The notes beneath the pieces were generated by a model. It did not search any database. It saw only the letters and a program-made list of their open reading frames with translations, and was not told the DNA's origin. This document shows positions 22,201 to 34,174 of a DNA stretch of 64,000 nucleotides, piece by piece (positions within the stretch are counted from its first letter, which is position 1; every line of letters starts with the position of its first letter). The DNA is taken from NCBI GenBank assembly GCA_963580455.1, contig OY756963.1, forward strand, positions 21,719,555 to 21,783,554, given 5' to 3'. This DNA is from Euonymus europaeus (Eukaryota > Streptophyta > Magnoliopsida > Celastrales > Celastraceae). A program made the position numbers and the translations under genes.

Positions 22201-23156
22201 GAAATTTGGAATCATCCTCCACATCAGATTCTGAAGATGCCAGTCCACAATCAGAGGATAGAGAATCTTCCGTATGCATCCAAAGTGACTCGTCAGATCA
22301 TCATGAAGTTTCCATGGAAAGAAAAACCAATTATGGTGAGGGGGATGCATTAGGAAGCAGGAATATGGACAGGCTTTCACCAGATGTTGCTGAAAATAAT
22401 ATAGTAGAAAATTCTCTGATGAAAATGCTACAGACTTCTGATAACGGAGTGCTTAATGTTGGTATGGCCTCCCAGCATCAAGGGGTGTTTGCTCATATGC
22501 ATAACCAGAATCTACATTTTCCATTGTTTCAGGCTCCTTCAACAATGGGATACTACCATCAAAATTCCGTTTCCTGGCATGCTGCTCCAGCTAGTGGAAT
22601 GATGCCCTTCCACCATCCCAATCCCTACTTTTATGCTGATCCTCTTGGGTGTGGTTTGGATGGAAGCTCTCGCCAATCCATGCGGTATGGTGCTCTGCAG
22701 CATTTACCTCCCCCCATGTTTAATCATGCTCCTATTCCAGTTTATCAGCCAGTTGCCAATGCAAACAGCTTGAACTTGGAGGAGCGATCTTGGATTCCTT
22801 ATTCCGCAGTGGCAGAAGAAGTTTTTAATGGAGGCAGTACGGAGAGGGTGGCTCCAACTGATTCACATCGAACGGAAGGACCTCCAGGTGGGAAAGTTGG
22901 ACAGAATGATAATTCTCCCAAATTGCAAATGTCCGACTCCAACTTCTCCCTGTTCCATTTTAACGGGCCTGTAGCTCTTTCAACAGGACGTAATACAAAT
23001 CCTGTATCTTCAGACGATGGTTTTCATGGTGACTTCACTTCAAGGTTTTCTGCAGATCACGTCGAAAACAATCGTGCTTGCAGCAAGGAAGAGACGATTA
23101 TTGAAGAGTACAGCTTGTTTGCAGCAAGTAATGGCATACAGTTTTCTTTCTTCTAA
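16293..23156 (+). CDS. Plant Cys-rich, coiled-coil protein of the NST1-like group, 1280 aa
   Basis: Eight exons join in phase: 16293-16406, 17509-17877, 17959-18218, 18681-18822, 19010-19381, 19600-19731, 20583-20711 and 20832-23156, giving 1280 residues. The first ~460 residues hold several Cys pairs (CSRCNGLLLEGF, then FCRDCRRNVIREFKELKELK and an HCVHC motif). Residues ~507-550 are a highly charged Glu/Lys/Arg coiled coil, and the rest is Ser/Asn-rich and probably disordered. I recognise the family from its MPGLPQRNEQF start and conserved blocks. Databases often label it stress response protein NST1-like because of the coiled coil, and its function is unknown to me. Intron 6 begins GC (CAG|GCATGT) and ends AG; the in-frame join VIFKEQ-VEKAFREG fits the family as I recall it. 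Confidence 0.88.
16860..17060. repeat. Local duplication in intron 1 of the NST1-like gene
   Basis: ATGGAAAAAGAATAGGGAAC followed by TTRTATGAGYTAT occurs at ~16861 and again at ~17007. GGGCATTG and CAAAGTA blocks precede each copy. The period is about 146-160 bases and the copies are diverged. Confidence 0.6.
19400..19575. repeat. Tandem duplication in intron 5 of the NST1-like gene
   Basis: Two copies start with TCTTATAATTACC (19401 and 19487, 86 apart) and end with GATTATGTATAACTTTTA. The second copy has a short internal duplication of ACCGACTTACCG type. The segment is intronic and non-coding. Confidence 0.75.
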
Positions 23157-23888
23157 TGTCAGTGAGAAGGCCTGAGATGCCTGTGGGGGAATCCAGTTAC
23201 CTTCTTGTGTGGTATTGGAAGCTTGAGCCCTATCTAATCCAAAGTCAATAATATTCCTCCTAGAAATTCCAAATTTTAGATTACAGTTTATCTTGATTGA
23301 TTGTTATCCAAATTGTCTCATTGTTTATTTAGTAAAGAGAGAAAACTTTGGGGAAGTAAGTGTTTGAAGGTTTTTTGGTACTGAGTTTGGTTTTTTCTTT
23401 AATGGAGGATTTGTTGGTATACCATTTTCTTTTCTACTGAAATGATGGAACAGTATAACTAAATGAAATGAATATAATCATGACCTTCTGAAGAAGCATA
23501 ATCCGGGTTCATCCGCAAATTGGATCATAATTCTGGCACACAATTGGTACATTACTGTTACGCAACTAATGAACCAAAGATAGGGAATGCCTAGAATCAG
23601 CGTACTGCAGGACAGAACTTCAGAACGGCAAGATAAAAACCAGGTTCATCCGCGAATTCAGGCATCTCAAAAGATTTTTCAGCGGCGGCTTTCTCTAAAG
23701 TACTCTTTTCTGGCAAGTCAGAAACTATAACATCTGGATATTGTTTCCGCTGCTGCATTAAGGCCTCTCATGTGTCATATTCTCTCTTTCTTTCTCCTCT
23801 GTTCAGTGTCTATCAGCCACCGTAGACACCGACAAGTTGAGGTAATTAAGCATATATGCGTACACGGGTAAGTATAGCTTTTTCGATC

Positions 23889-23996
23889 ATGGCCACAGCG
23901 AGTTTTCTCCCGTCATTCAACTACTCCGATAGCCTCTCGGTGGTCGGCATCTCAATCTGCACGGCCGTCTTATGCGAGGACATCTCCCTATCTTCT
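23889..23996 (+). pseudogene. Fragment of a TMCO1-like (CLAC channel) first exon
   Basis: From an ATG at 23889 the frame reads MATASFLPSF, then YSDSLSVVGISICTAVLCED. This matches the start of plant TMCO1-like ER calcium-leak channels (pattern DSL-VVGISICTA-LCE-ISW) as I recall them. Similarity stops after about 35 codons, where ISW would be expected, and unrelated sequence follows. No other exon was found nearby. It is probably a duplicated 5' end. The match is from memory and short. Confidence 0.45.
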
Positions 23997-24794
23997 CAGT
24001 TCTCATCTACTAATGCAAAATGGGCTTGTTTGTGGCTGTTGGGCCTTGTTCTGGATCGGAGGCCTTTATGAGAGAAGAAGCCCAACACACTTGAAGAAAA
24101 GTTAGTAGCAAGTTAAAACAAAATGCATCATACTACGTTTTACACTATTTTCACTTAAAAAAATATATAAACAAGAAATAATAAAAAAGAGAAAATTAAT
24201 ATTTTAATGTTCATAGAGACTCGGATATAGTTGTTTTGAATTGAATAGAGATGCTGTAAATTGTGAAAAAAATAATATTTGGTCAAGGACACTAATCCAA
24301 ATGGACGGGGCGCGGAGAATTTCTTGGACTTCCTATTCAGTTTTTAATATATGAAATTGAGAGTTTTCTACACCATTTTTGATGGTGGTGTTGAAAAATC
24401 CTCGTGGACGATTTATTTGTTTGATTGTCGTTTCTAGACTGCGTCAAAGAAGGAAGACGTATTAATAAACAAAAATTCCCAATAAAGAATCTGAATACAT
24501 AAGTCATCTTAGAAAAACCCATATAGATTTTATCAAAAAAAAAAGAAAAACCCATATAGATGCCAAAGAAAGCACAATGATTGAATTGCTCAAACATATA
24601 CATACATCAGTACATGCATCATCACGGACCCAAATCACTTATTTGGGTTGTGATTGAATTGCACCAACAAATGATGATGACATGACTTGACTTGGCAAGG
24701 CCACAACTACTAAAGCCACTAAAGAATATCTATAATGAATGATTCTCAATTCTCATGACATTAAAATGCTATTAATAGAAAAGAAAAATTATTA

Positions 24795-24990
24795 GGGACC
24801 GTTTGGTTTGTTTTGTATTTTCTCTGTTTTCATTTTTTTATTTTATATTTCCAAAAACGCCATTTTATTCATTTTCTGTTTTTATATTTTTTAAAATGAC
24901 AATTAAACGTGTTTCTTGATTTTTTTTTCGGAAAATAAAATAGATAGTACACGAAATTAAAACAAGCATACTCAGCCGACCCTAAATATT
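24795..24990. mobile_element. MITE-like element, about 195 bases
   Basis: The left end TTAGGGACCGTTTGGTTTG faces a right end which, read inwards, is TTTAGGGTCGGCTGA. The interior is AT-rich and non-coding. The GGGACCGTTTGG type of end is common in plant non-autonomous DNA transposons. No clear target duplication was seen. Confidence 0.4.
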
Positions 24991-27758
24991 TTTCAATTTT
25001 CAGTGTGTGGTGATTGAAATGTGGTGTGTGTTCTCTTCTGGAGGTTGAATGCTTTCAGTCAATTAAGTGCCCTAACTTTGTAACAAAAGGCCATCAAAGT
25101 TTGCGACACCATCCATGGAAGAGGAGGAGACTTTGTTCTTAGGAGTTATTAATGGCCCCACCAATTGAATGGCTTGTCTATTTGTGGGCATTATCAGAGG
25201 AAGTATCATACAGCAACTACTTAGAATTGAAATAAATGTCTAAGTCACGCCCATTTCCCACTTCCTGCAAACAAAAATGTAGAAGAATTAATTAATTTTC
25301 GATGGTGCAAAGTAAAAATAAACTAGGTGTATAAACGGTCGGTTAAGATCGGATTTTTCTTCCCAATTTTTTGGCTGGTTGGTAATTTCGGTTTTCAATC
25401 GATTTTATTAAAAATATATATTTTTTAAAAAATAACTTATCAGTTCGATTATCGATTGATTCGAATATTTTTTACAGCCCTAAACTAAACACACTCACAC
25501 TTATTATATATATAAATAACGTGCTGTTAGCGCGCGGGACTTAAACTTTGTTCGTCGGGGCTTGATGCATCTACCGTACCAGCCAAACTGAAGATTATGC
25601 TTAAGATGTACAAATAATATGTAGGGTTGGTACTTGAACCGAATGAGTAAAGAAGGGTCTCTGAATAAGCAAGCGCAAGAGAACTTTTTTGAAATGCTTG
25701 AAGTATGAATGATCAAAGAAAGAGAGAAGACGAAATCATTGAATTGTATAGGGTCAAGTCAACGTCATGCGTGACAATCAAAGAAGTAGAAGTAAATGCA
25801 GGGAACATTATTCATGTGAACGTCCTTAACTTACAACTACCAAATTCAGATACTACCCTTTAATGTGGAACTCATGTTCTATGACAAGTATCTTTCCATG
25901 TTGAACCCGACAACCCAACACTCAATATTATTATTTTTTTGGTCTGAATTAACTGGACTCACTCACACACACACACTTTCTTGAATTCCACTTTGATTAA
26001 AAAGGACAAGTTTTTAAGGGTGCAAGAGACCAGATCTAGTGAACTATGCAAAGATTGGCGCAAATTAAGCCTGCTCATTGTACGTACTTCTAATCGCCTG
26101 GTTTCAAAAAATTGAATGCATGTCCCATGACTTTCTGAAATATATAGGTGAATTTAGTTTTCTTTAATCGAAAAATAAAATATCATACGAACCTTTTCTT
26201 TTGATATATGGTATGGGTTAAATATCGTTCTCGGAGGATGTATGGAGCGAGACCCAGAGTGTTACTGTCGAGACGGAACCCCCACCATTGAAGGAATTGT
26301 GCTCCGTGGACTGGAGCCCCATTTGGCCTAGATTCAATTGAGCAGAAGGATTCTCACAGACCGTGGGCCTAAATTTTTTGCCAGAATAAATTCAGAGAAT
26401 TACAGAATTTATCATGCGTTTTTCGTGTCGTGAATCCATAACCTCATCTAATCTGGGAAAGTCACTATCTGGATCTAATTTCAAGTCGTTAGAACTTGTA
26501 TATACAAAAAATTTCCATCCAACGATAGGATAAATTCTCAGCTCGTGACCACAAGGGTAAATTTAAGTCGTTTGTGTGAGTGGTCCATTATTGTAAGTTT
26601 GGGACAGAGAATGATCAAAGCTCGAAGGAGTCGAAGGAGACCTGTCCTTGTATTGACAGTTGCAAGAGCAATTGAAGGAAGCCTCCCATCCGATCCATCA
26701 TGGTCATATGCATGTTGTTTTTGTGTGTGATGTGAGATCATCTTATGGTGGTCCTCGATCTCATAGATATATCTCCACTTACAATAGTTACTATTGTTTT
26801 TCTAAACTTGTATCCACATTCTCTCGATCTTTCGATTTATATCCCTCTAAAATATCCTAATTAATATTTATTTGGATCAAAATATATTTAACAGAGTATA
26901 AATTGATATAGAGAATAATAGGTGTATATGTGAAAATATATCTTACAGAAAATAGGCCGTACAGACCTCAAACAAACAAATGTATAAAAACCTGCTTTGT
27001 TATGTGAAATCACAAAATGTCAGAAAACCCCTTTTGCTTCCACTTTTGACCGCAACTGCAGGAATATCCTATGGATATTGAACACGTGTTTAGGACTACC
27101 GTACGTTAGTTGCATGTGATTTGACAAAATTATTTCAACTTCAGAAAACCTTGATTTCCAGCCATTAATTTCACATAAATATCAAGATTTTTGACAATAT
27201 TGGATCATTGCTCTCTCTAAATCGTTTGATAAATCTTCTCTTTGACTTTCTGATGTCCATGTAAAAAGTATCGCATCTAATTGTAAAGTACTCAAGTGCA
27301 AGATCTACCTCTAATACTTAACAAGAGCTTTTTTCCGAAATCTTTGTAAGTTAGGCAAGCCCATTTGCAAGATTAGATGAAGAATAAAGTCGTGCGAACT
27401 CGATATATTTATAGGAATCGAACAACACAAAGCAAACGATATTATTAGTGTGTATGGAGATGTGAATTTATAACAATCCAAACACGGAGTTAAAAGAGGT
27501 AGATAACACAAGAGGTTATATATACATGTAAAGATTTGGTACAAACGAGGAAACCCACAATGTGTTAATTGCACCAAGTTTGGTAGGTTCAAGAGGGAGA
27601 AGAATTAACAGGTGTAATCAATTTCGGTAAAAGAATTATGTTTGTGAGTGTATTGAGTTCGAGCTCAGTTGGTATCTATTTCTGTTATTCCGCGTTGAGC
27701 TTTGGCCCAACGTAACTGCCTAGAATGAGCAATGCCGTCGGTGTCCTGCACTGTAAAA

Positions 27759-27774
27759 AGAGAGAGAGAGAGAG
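27759..27774. repeat. GA microsatellite
   Basis: An uninterrupted AG/GA run of 16 bases in intergenic DNA. Confidence 0.9.
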
Positions 27775-27888
27775 CAGTAATTTTTGAGAGACAAGGTCGC
27801 ATTCACTCCACCTCATGAGAAAGAGAGGGATTTGAGGAACAACCTAGCTAGAGACAAAATTTGTTTGCCCCTCTTGTGCCAAAACAGA

Positions 27889-27913
27889 CAGAGAGAGAGA
27901 GAGAGAGAGAGAG
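27889..27913. repeat. GA microsatellite
   Basis: A GA run of about 25 bases preceded by ACAGACA, in intergenic DNA. Confidence 0.9.
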
Positions 27914-30900
27914 AAACAGGTAGATATACAGTTAATTACATAGAAGATCGATACCATGATGAGGCAAGCAAGGCAGACCAACCACAACCACATTTACTAC
28001 TTTTGAAGTATTAGTGTTCGCAGGGGTCGATGTTGACTATTGTTGGAAACTTTTATGTAACTTGGCACTTGCTCATATGTACACTGTGTGTGTGTATATA
28101 TATATTTACATATGAAAAGCCCCAAATATATATATATATATATGGTCCCCTCCCAAGTCACAACCTAGCTCAGTCAATAAAACTTTAGTGGCAAACAAAG
28201 TGGTTTGCCGTTTGCATGAATATCGCTGTTGTACGTTAGCTAGCTAGCTAGGGTTAGCAGCTGTGGGTTTTTAAGGGCATTTTTGTTGGGTTTGGGGGCA
28301 TGGGACCCAACTTTATGGTGAGTGTGATGATGCTAGCTAGTACGTACTTCATTAAAAGTATACTTCCATTAAAGCCCACAAAGGAAGGGCTCATCGGAAC
28401 CGGTAACCTGTTTAAGAAACCTCTTCTTAATTAATAACAAACCCAAAGAAATTATGAGAGAGAGAGGGAGGGAGACAGCGACTTCTCTATGTATGGCAAT
28501 ACAAAGGTAGAATCATCATCAAATGTGGCAGTTGGGACTGCGAATAATTGCAAAAGGATGATGAGTCGAGCATATACACAGATAAAGCAGTCGGTTTTTG
28601 CAGACAAAAAAGACTCCAAAAATTCTCATTAGAATTACCATTTCTGATAATACTTAATTATTTATATAACCATGGCACTCCATCGACGGAAAACTACAAC
28701 AGATCCCGTTGTAGTTTTTCTTTTTAATTAAGTTCTGGTGGTTTTTATTCAGAAGATCCATCGTCTTCTTCCGGAAAAAGGTTAAGAGCTGCAGCTAGTT
28801 TAATTTGTTTGCTTAAATTCTTGAGTTTGGTCTTGGTTTGGGAGTCCATTTTGTTTGTGTTCAGTTTCTTCTTTAGAAGGTTGTCCATCCTGGTTTTTGC
28901 CTGTACGCTAGGTTTTACTCCCTCGTAAATGAAGATATTAATATATTTTTGAAGTACCATCCTCTTTATCTTAGAAAAGGTCCCGTTATAATAGTTGTTG
29001 GGACATTAAATTTTCAATTTTAATTGTAAAAATGTATGTATAGTATAATTTCAGCCTAACGTAAAATCCAACGATGTAATTTTTTTCGAAACAAAAATTA
29101 AGTTCAACATAAAAAGTATATGACAATTTTGGATCGTTGTTGGATTTAAATCAAAAATATTACATACATTTTTCAAGTTTTGAATTTTATTTTTATTTTA
29201 ACAAAAATTGAATTCATAAAATTGATCAAAATGTAGATATAATTTTCAAATTTTTAATTTTTTTTGAGTCTCATTAAATCTACAGCAAACTCTGCTGTAA
29301 TTTTAGTACAGTGAAGCAGCATTGGATCAGGTTCCGCTTGAATTTTTAGATCCGGGGCACCCAGCACTCAACGGCTGCACACGCATAGATCAAATCAAAA
29401 TAATATATAAAAATCAGCAAACTCAAACTGAGATCCACCTTAATTTATGTATATATATATAATGGAAATAATAATTTTGTAAGAAAATAAAGTTGGCATT
29501 GCTATATATGGTATATTAATGAAAGAAGGGAAAGCTGCTGTTGACAGACCACTCTTCGATCCATTCCCTCGTGACAAAATGTACTTTTATTTCTTGTCAA
29601 TTACTAATAGTTATAACTAAAGCTTTGCAATAGCACTGCGTGCGTGTGCGCGTGATGAGGATTAGAGAGACATTGGAGATTTGATTATTTTCGAGCTCAT
29701 TTTTACATAATTTTTTGCCACCTTTTTCTAAAAAAAAAATCTAAAATTTTCTCTTAATTGGAAATTTAATTGACACATCATCCATTATGTATATATAGAT
29801 TGTCACGTTTCAGTAAATATATACAATTTAATAACAACAAGTTAATCAATTTGATTCATATTCGATCATATGTGCTAATGCCTATAATAAAAATTATTTT
29901 ATTAAATATACGATGGATGGATGCCGACACACTTTCCTATCTCCGAAAGCTCATGGGTTCAAGTGGAGAAGACGATATCATCATTTTTTTTTTGAATAAA
30001 ATACACAATATTTTACGATGTGCGTATACTCGACAATCAATTTTTACCCAACGCATATAAACCCTAATTATATGTTCAGTCATATATAGTAAGCTTAATT
30101 TCTTAGGGCAATATATATATATAGTTAGCATTTGCAGAGGACCACGATGTAAAATCCCTGCAAATACAGTTTGAATTAAGAACAGGCCAGGTAGCCCACT
30201 GCTATAAAGATTCAACAAACTATTACAAGTACTGCTACAACCTGTTCCTGGAGAGAGAGAGAGAGAGTACGTACATATAACAATTAACCCTAACTATTAT
30301 TATTTAATAAAATACTTAAAACGTGTGCATACATCGTTGTAATAGTATATGGTGGCGGTGGTGATTGCCTTATTTTAATATATACAGATAATGTGTGTAA
30401 TTTTTGTGGACAGAAAGAGGAAAATGAAGTCAATCTGGCTAGAACCGGAGAGGATCACGACGGATAGAAAGGGATGAGAGAATTCTACAATTTCCCAGAA
30501 TATTATTTACATTCAATGGTGGAGAACGAGTCTCGGAGAAAAAAATACAGTGTGATGTCACATACTTCGCAAATCATTAGATGAGAATTATACATTTTGA
30601 AAATTTTGAGAATTGCAATGTGCCAGATTTGATAATATATATATGATTTTCAAACATTATAGGTACATTTTGGTGTAGTTGACATCAATCCCATAACTAA
30701 TGAGTAATAACTAGTCATATATATGTGTATGTATTCTGAAATAATCACGATTTTCCAAGTCGTTTGTTGACAAGTGCTTTTCAGCAATTTGTCGAGTCTC
30801 CCTTGAGATGTTACTCCTTGAAGTGATACCTGACTGAATCGTTAGGATCGGCCATTATCTCTAAAATAAACTCGTGTGATGCCATGAGAGAAAATAATAA

Positions 30901-31082
30901 AGCATTTTTAATGATTTGAAAATAGCAACATGATTGAGGCAATCACCTCGGTAATATTATAGTTATGGTGAATTTTGATGAAGTCAAATCGTATGCGGAT
31001 TCCAAATGCAGGGAAGTCATGAGTTTGATTCCAGGAGAAGCAATACCTCGTAATCACGCGTTAGAATTTGATTCTACTCAGA

Positions 31083-31375
31083 GCATTTATAATGGTTAAA
31101 ATGTTATTGTATCCGTTAAAATTATATATGGATCTCACTTTTATCATATAAAAATTCAAAACACACACATTTTCAATACGATCATATCAGTAAAATATAT
31201 ATTTCAATACAGATACATCAGCAAAACACATCTCCCAATATAATTATTATTTTCTCCATTATTCAAACCAACTATTTTTCATTCCTATTTCTTTTCACAA
31301 TAAAAATACACAAAAATCAATATTGGTCCCACCAAAACACATCTCCCAATACAACAACATCAGCAAAACTGATGA
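31083..31375. repeat. Dispersed repeat, copy A of the family at 40533-41287
   Basis: Shares ordered motifs with the two copies near 40.5-41.3 kb: a TTATAATGGTTAAAATG-like start, AATATAATTATT with TTTTCTCCATTATTCAAA, ACACAAAAATCAA with GGTCCCAC, and repeated CATCAGCAAAACACATCTC with CAATACAA. No coding capacity is seen. Confidence 0.7.
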
Positions 31376-31423
31376 TAGTTCAAACTAAGGTCTGAAAAAG
31401 GGTACATACATTGTGTGCAAGTG

Positions 31424-31788
31424 GGTTATCGGAGTCTGTTGTAATATTTTTACAGGGGATCTGCTGTAAATGGATTTTAGTATAGTAAGTTTTTTTATAA
31501 TTTTTTTTTACAAATGTGATCTGATCGAAATTACAAGTCCAACGATATATTATCTATGCCAAACAAAAACCATACGTCCAATGACAACTAAGATAAAATG
31601 TTTCGAGTTTATATTTAACAGTTCAGAATTGTCGTGTCATTTTCATAATCCATATGATTTTTGTTTGACACAAACAATATACCGATGGACTCTCGTAATT
31701 CTAATCATATCACATTCATAATTTTTAAAAAATAAAATATTTTTTTTACTAATCTAAAATCCATTACAGCAGGGTCCGCTGTAATCCT
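31424..31788. mobile_element. Foldback MITE with long inverted arms and a 10-base target duplication
   Basis: TGTGCAAGTG flanks the element on both sides (31414-31423 and 31789-31798). The two arms are inverted copies over more than 100 bases. The left arm has GGTTATCGGAGTCTGTTGTAAT, then CTGTAAATGGATTTTAG. The right arm read inwards has GGATTACAGCGGACC, then CTGTAATGGATTTTAG. Both continue through ATGTGAT-TGAT-GAAATTAC-like blocks to a CAAACAAAAA(C/T)CATA block. A 9-10 base duplication points to the Mutator superfamily. The element is non-coding. Confidence 0.7.
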
Positions 31789-32161
31789 TGTGCAAGTGCA
31801 ACATTTAAATACCAGAAAATATGAACCCAACAATGTAGGTTCAACACAAAATCATGGAGAATGAGATGCTGAGAACTTATGCTTAATTAATTCAAAGTTA
31901 ATTTAACTAGCTAGCTAGCTAGCTAGGAATTCTAGCTACAAATTATCAAAGGTGTACAAAGCAAACTAACAAAAAATTTAGGAGGAGAGGAGGGTATGGT
32001 AAGTACTTTGAGAAAGCCAAACCCACTCTCAAGTCTCATCTGACCAGAACTACTTGTGTCAATGTCATTCTCAAATGGGTCCAACCCCAAATTGTCCACT
32101 GATGTTCAAAGTTCAAACCCACCATATATGACCCCCCCCACATCACCCTTCCACATCCCTT

Positions 32162-32181
32162 CCCCCCCCCCCCCCCCCCCC
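32162..32181 (+). repeat. Poly-C tract, 20 C, in the leader of the zinc-finger gene
   Basis: Twenty uninterrupted C (20 G on the other strand), with further C runs just upstream, lie about 150 bases before the start codon and are followed by a CT-rich stretch. Such tracts can form i-motif or G-quadruplex structures and vary in length. Read length may also be imprecise here. Confidence 0.85.
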
Positions 32182-32332
32182 ATACAACCCAACTCATCAG
32201 ACCTCTCTCTCTCTCTCATCAGTCTTCTCTTCCTCCTCTTGACATTCCGATTATCTTCCTCCTCTTAACATTCCTACCCCTATCTCTCTCCATCTTGCTC
32301 TCTTAATTAGTTATTTTTTATTTTCTTTCTTC

Positions 32333-33046
32333 ATGGACAATAGTGAGAGAGAAACTCATGACTTCATGAATGTGGAATCCTTCTCTCAACTACCTTTCAT
32401 CCGCCCTGCACCACCAGTCAAAGAGAAGCCCATCCGTCTCTTCGGCTTTGAATTCGGATCCAACGAATCCGATCTAACATCCGAACCCAACAGCACCGAA
32501 TCCGACTCTGCAAACGACTCTAGCACTGACAATGGTCGAAGATTCGAGTGTCATTACTGCTGCCGGAACTTCCCTACTTCCCAGGCCTTAGGCGGCCACC
32601 AAAACGCACACAAAAGGGAACGTCAACAAGCGAAACGAGCTCACCTCCAGTCCCACGCCATGGTCCACCATAACTCCTTCTCTGATGGGCTTTACGGCCT
32701 CGCCAGTTACCGGTCAGGCCCAACCTTGACTTATCCTTCATGGAGCAACCACAACACCACCGGAAGCAGCAGCTCTAATAGGTATTACGGGAATAATCAT
32801 CATAATAGCTCGTTTTCACGGCAGCAGCCCATTAATGGCAGTCCATTGGGTCTGTGGAGGGTCCCGAGTGCTCAATGTGTTAGTGGTTCGGTTAATCGTG
32901 ACCGTTCAGTTCATCCGTTGCCGTTCTTTGGCGGTGATGAGATGAAGCCTTCTTTAACTGACTCCACCTCTCACAGTCGGTTTGTGTATAGGGAAGCTAA
33001 GTCAAGCGTGCAGCAGGACCACGTAAGTCTGGATCTTCATCTGTAA
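32333..33046 (+). CDS. GIS/ZFP5/6/8-like C2H2 zinc-finger repressor, 237 aa
   Basis: A single-exon gene of 237 residues. It has one plant-type C2H2 finger (C73, C76, H89, H93) with the plant-specific [10 protein letters not shown] helix and a following basic stretch KRERQQAKR. An N-terminal [10 protein letters not shown] motif (residues ~33-42) is typical of the GIS/ZFP5/ZFP6/ZFP8 group. The C-terminus SLDLHL is an EAR (LxLxL) repression motif. Group members act in the nucleus in trichome and root-hair initiation downstream of gibberellin and cytokinin; which member this is cannot be told by eye. The leader is CT-rich with a poly-C tract. The ATG at 32333 gives the conserved N-terminal motif at its usual distance. 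Confidence 0.92.
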   Translation: MDNSERETHDFMNVESFSQLPFIRPAPPVKEKPIRLFGFEFGSNESDLTSEPNSTESDSANDSSTDNGRRFECHYCCRNFPTSQALGGHQNAHKRERQQAKRAHLQSHAMVHHNSFSDGLYGLASYRSGPTLTYPSWSNHNTTGSSSSNRYYGNNHHNSSFSRQQPINGSPLGLWRVPSAQCVSGSVNRDRSVHPLPFFGGDEMKPSLTDSTSHSRFVYREAKSSVQQDHVSLDLHL

Positions 33047-33752
33047 TAATTAATTAACTACACAGCATTCCAGATATTTTAATCAATTAATTAATCTATT
33101 TTTATTGTGTATTGCAAAAAAAAAACAATTTTAAGAACAACAGTAATTCACCGTTCTGTAAATCCAATAATTTATGTGTTGTGGTCTTAGTTAGTTAACC
33201 CTAATAAACTCATTAAGTTCTAAAAAAAAAAGTAGCAGCTCGGAATTGAATGTATAGTTACTCATTAGACTTTACTTTTTTTTTGGGTCATCAGATGATA
33301 AATTTATGTGTTACGAGTTTAACATCTAGAGCTCGGTTAAAAAGAAGACTAAAATACATACACGATATATATATAACAAGCAAACACATACATATATCCA
33401 AAGTAAATAAAGGGAAAAAACACATAAGGATACTCAATTATAAGACTTTTATATTTACGAGATTCTATGTAATGAAATGTTTATCGTGTGTGTATTATGA
33501 CAAGTGCCGATCAAACTTTAAATGATGTCAATGTCTCATATCTTGTGAGAGATTTGAAGTGGAAGCTTCAGTCTTTGGATCCTGCGATCGAAGTGGCACT
33601 TTTAAGGCCACTTGATGACTGATGTAGAGAGACATGTATGAATCACATATTGAGTGAGATGAGTCCGTGCGGGTAAAATTATAAACCCATTTGATGAGAT
33701 CTTACGGTCCCTACTCCGTAGCCCGGTGGACCATAGATATACAGATAGTTGT

Positions 33753-34174
33753 TTAGGGTGATAAATGTACAAAAGTTGTACTTTTAAGGATTATATATAT
33801 GTTGAATATATTTTCACTTAAATATGGTATGATAAAACTACGAAATAAAATTTTGTTTGACTCGAATGATCGATTTGTATAAAGTTATATATTCAAAATT
33901 CGGGTCTAAACACAAATATTTTATCCAGTTTAAAATCAAATTTGATTCTACACACAATAATATTGTCCGATTTAGTTGCTCATACTCTAACCCATCCGAA
34001 TTATTTGTTCGGATCCTAACTCGGATTAATTTATTATACGATTTACTTGTTCAAATTTAAGACATTCTAAATATGATCAATTAATTATGTCCGAAAATCC
34101 AAAGCAATTTAAATCCGAACATGCAAATATTTAATATTTTGTCAACTCGATAACCATTTTTTTTGTCACCCCTA
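33753..34174. mobile_element. hAT-like non-autonomous element, tentative
   Basis: The left end TAGGGTGATAAA and the right end read inwards TAGGGGTGACAAA form short inverted termini of the TAGGGGTG type common in plant hAT MITEs. The interior is AT-rich and non-coding. No matching 8-base target duplication was seen. Confidence 0.4.

Larger units (their letters stand above)
23157..32332. other. Long intergenic region, no complete gene recognised
   Basis: About 9 kb of AT-rich DNA. It holds the TMCO1-like fragment at 23889, MITE-like elements, and simple repeats (GA runs near 27759 and 27889, AGCT runs at ~28239 and ~31907, TA runs at ~28126). Open frames are all short and lack family resemblance. 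Weak inverted similarity between ~28985 and ~29310 suggests another diverged MITE related to the one at 31424. The last few hundred bases are the promoter and leader of the zinc-finger gene. Confidence 0.6.

Noticed and set aside
28745..28960. 71-codon Lys-rich open frame on the - strand
   Set aside because: It has no recognisable domain and lies in repeat-rich intergenic DNA, so there is not enough to call a gene.
32056..32268. Proline-rich 70-codon open frame before the zinc-finger gene
   Set aside because: It is read through the poly-C and CT tracts of the leader, with no family similarity.
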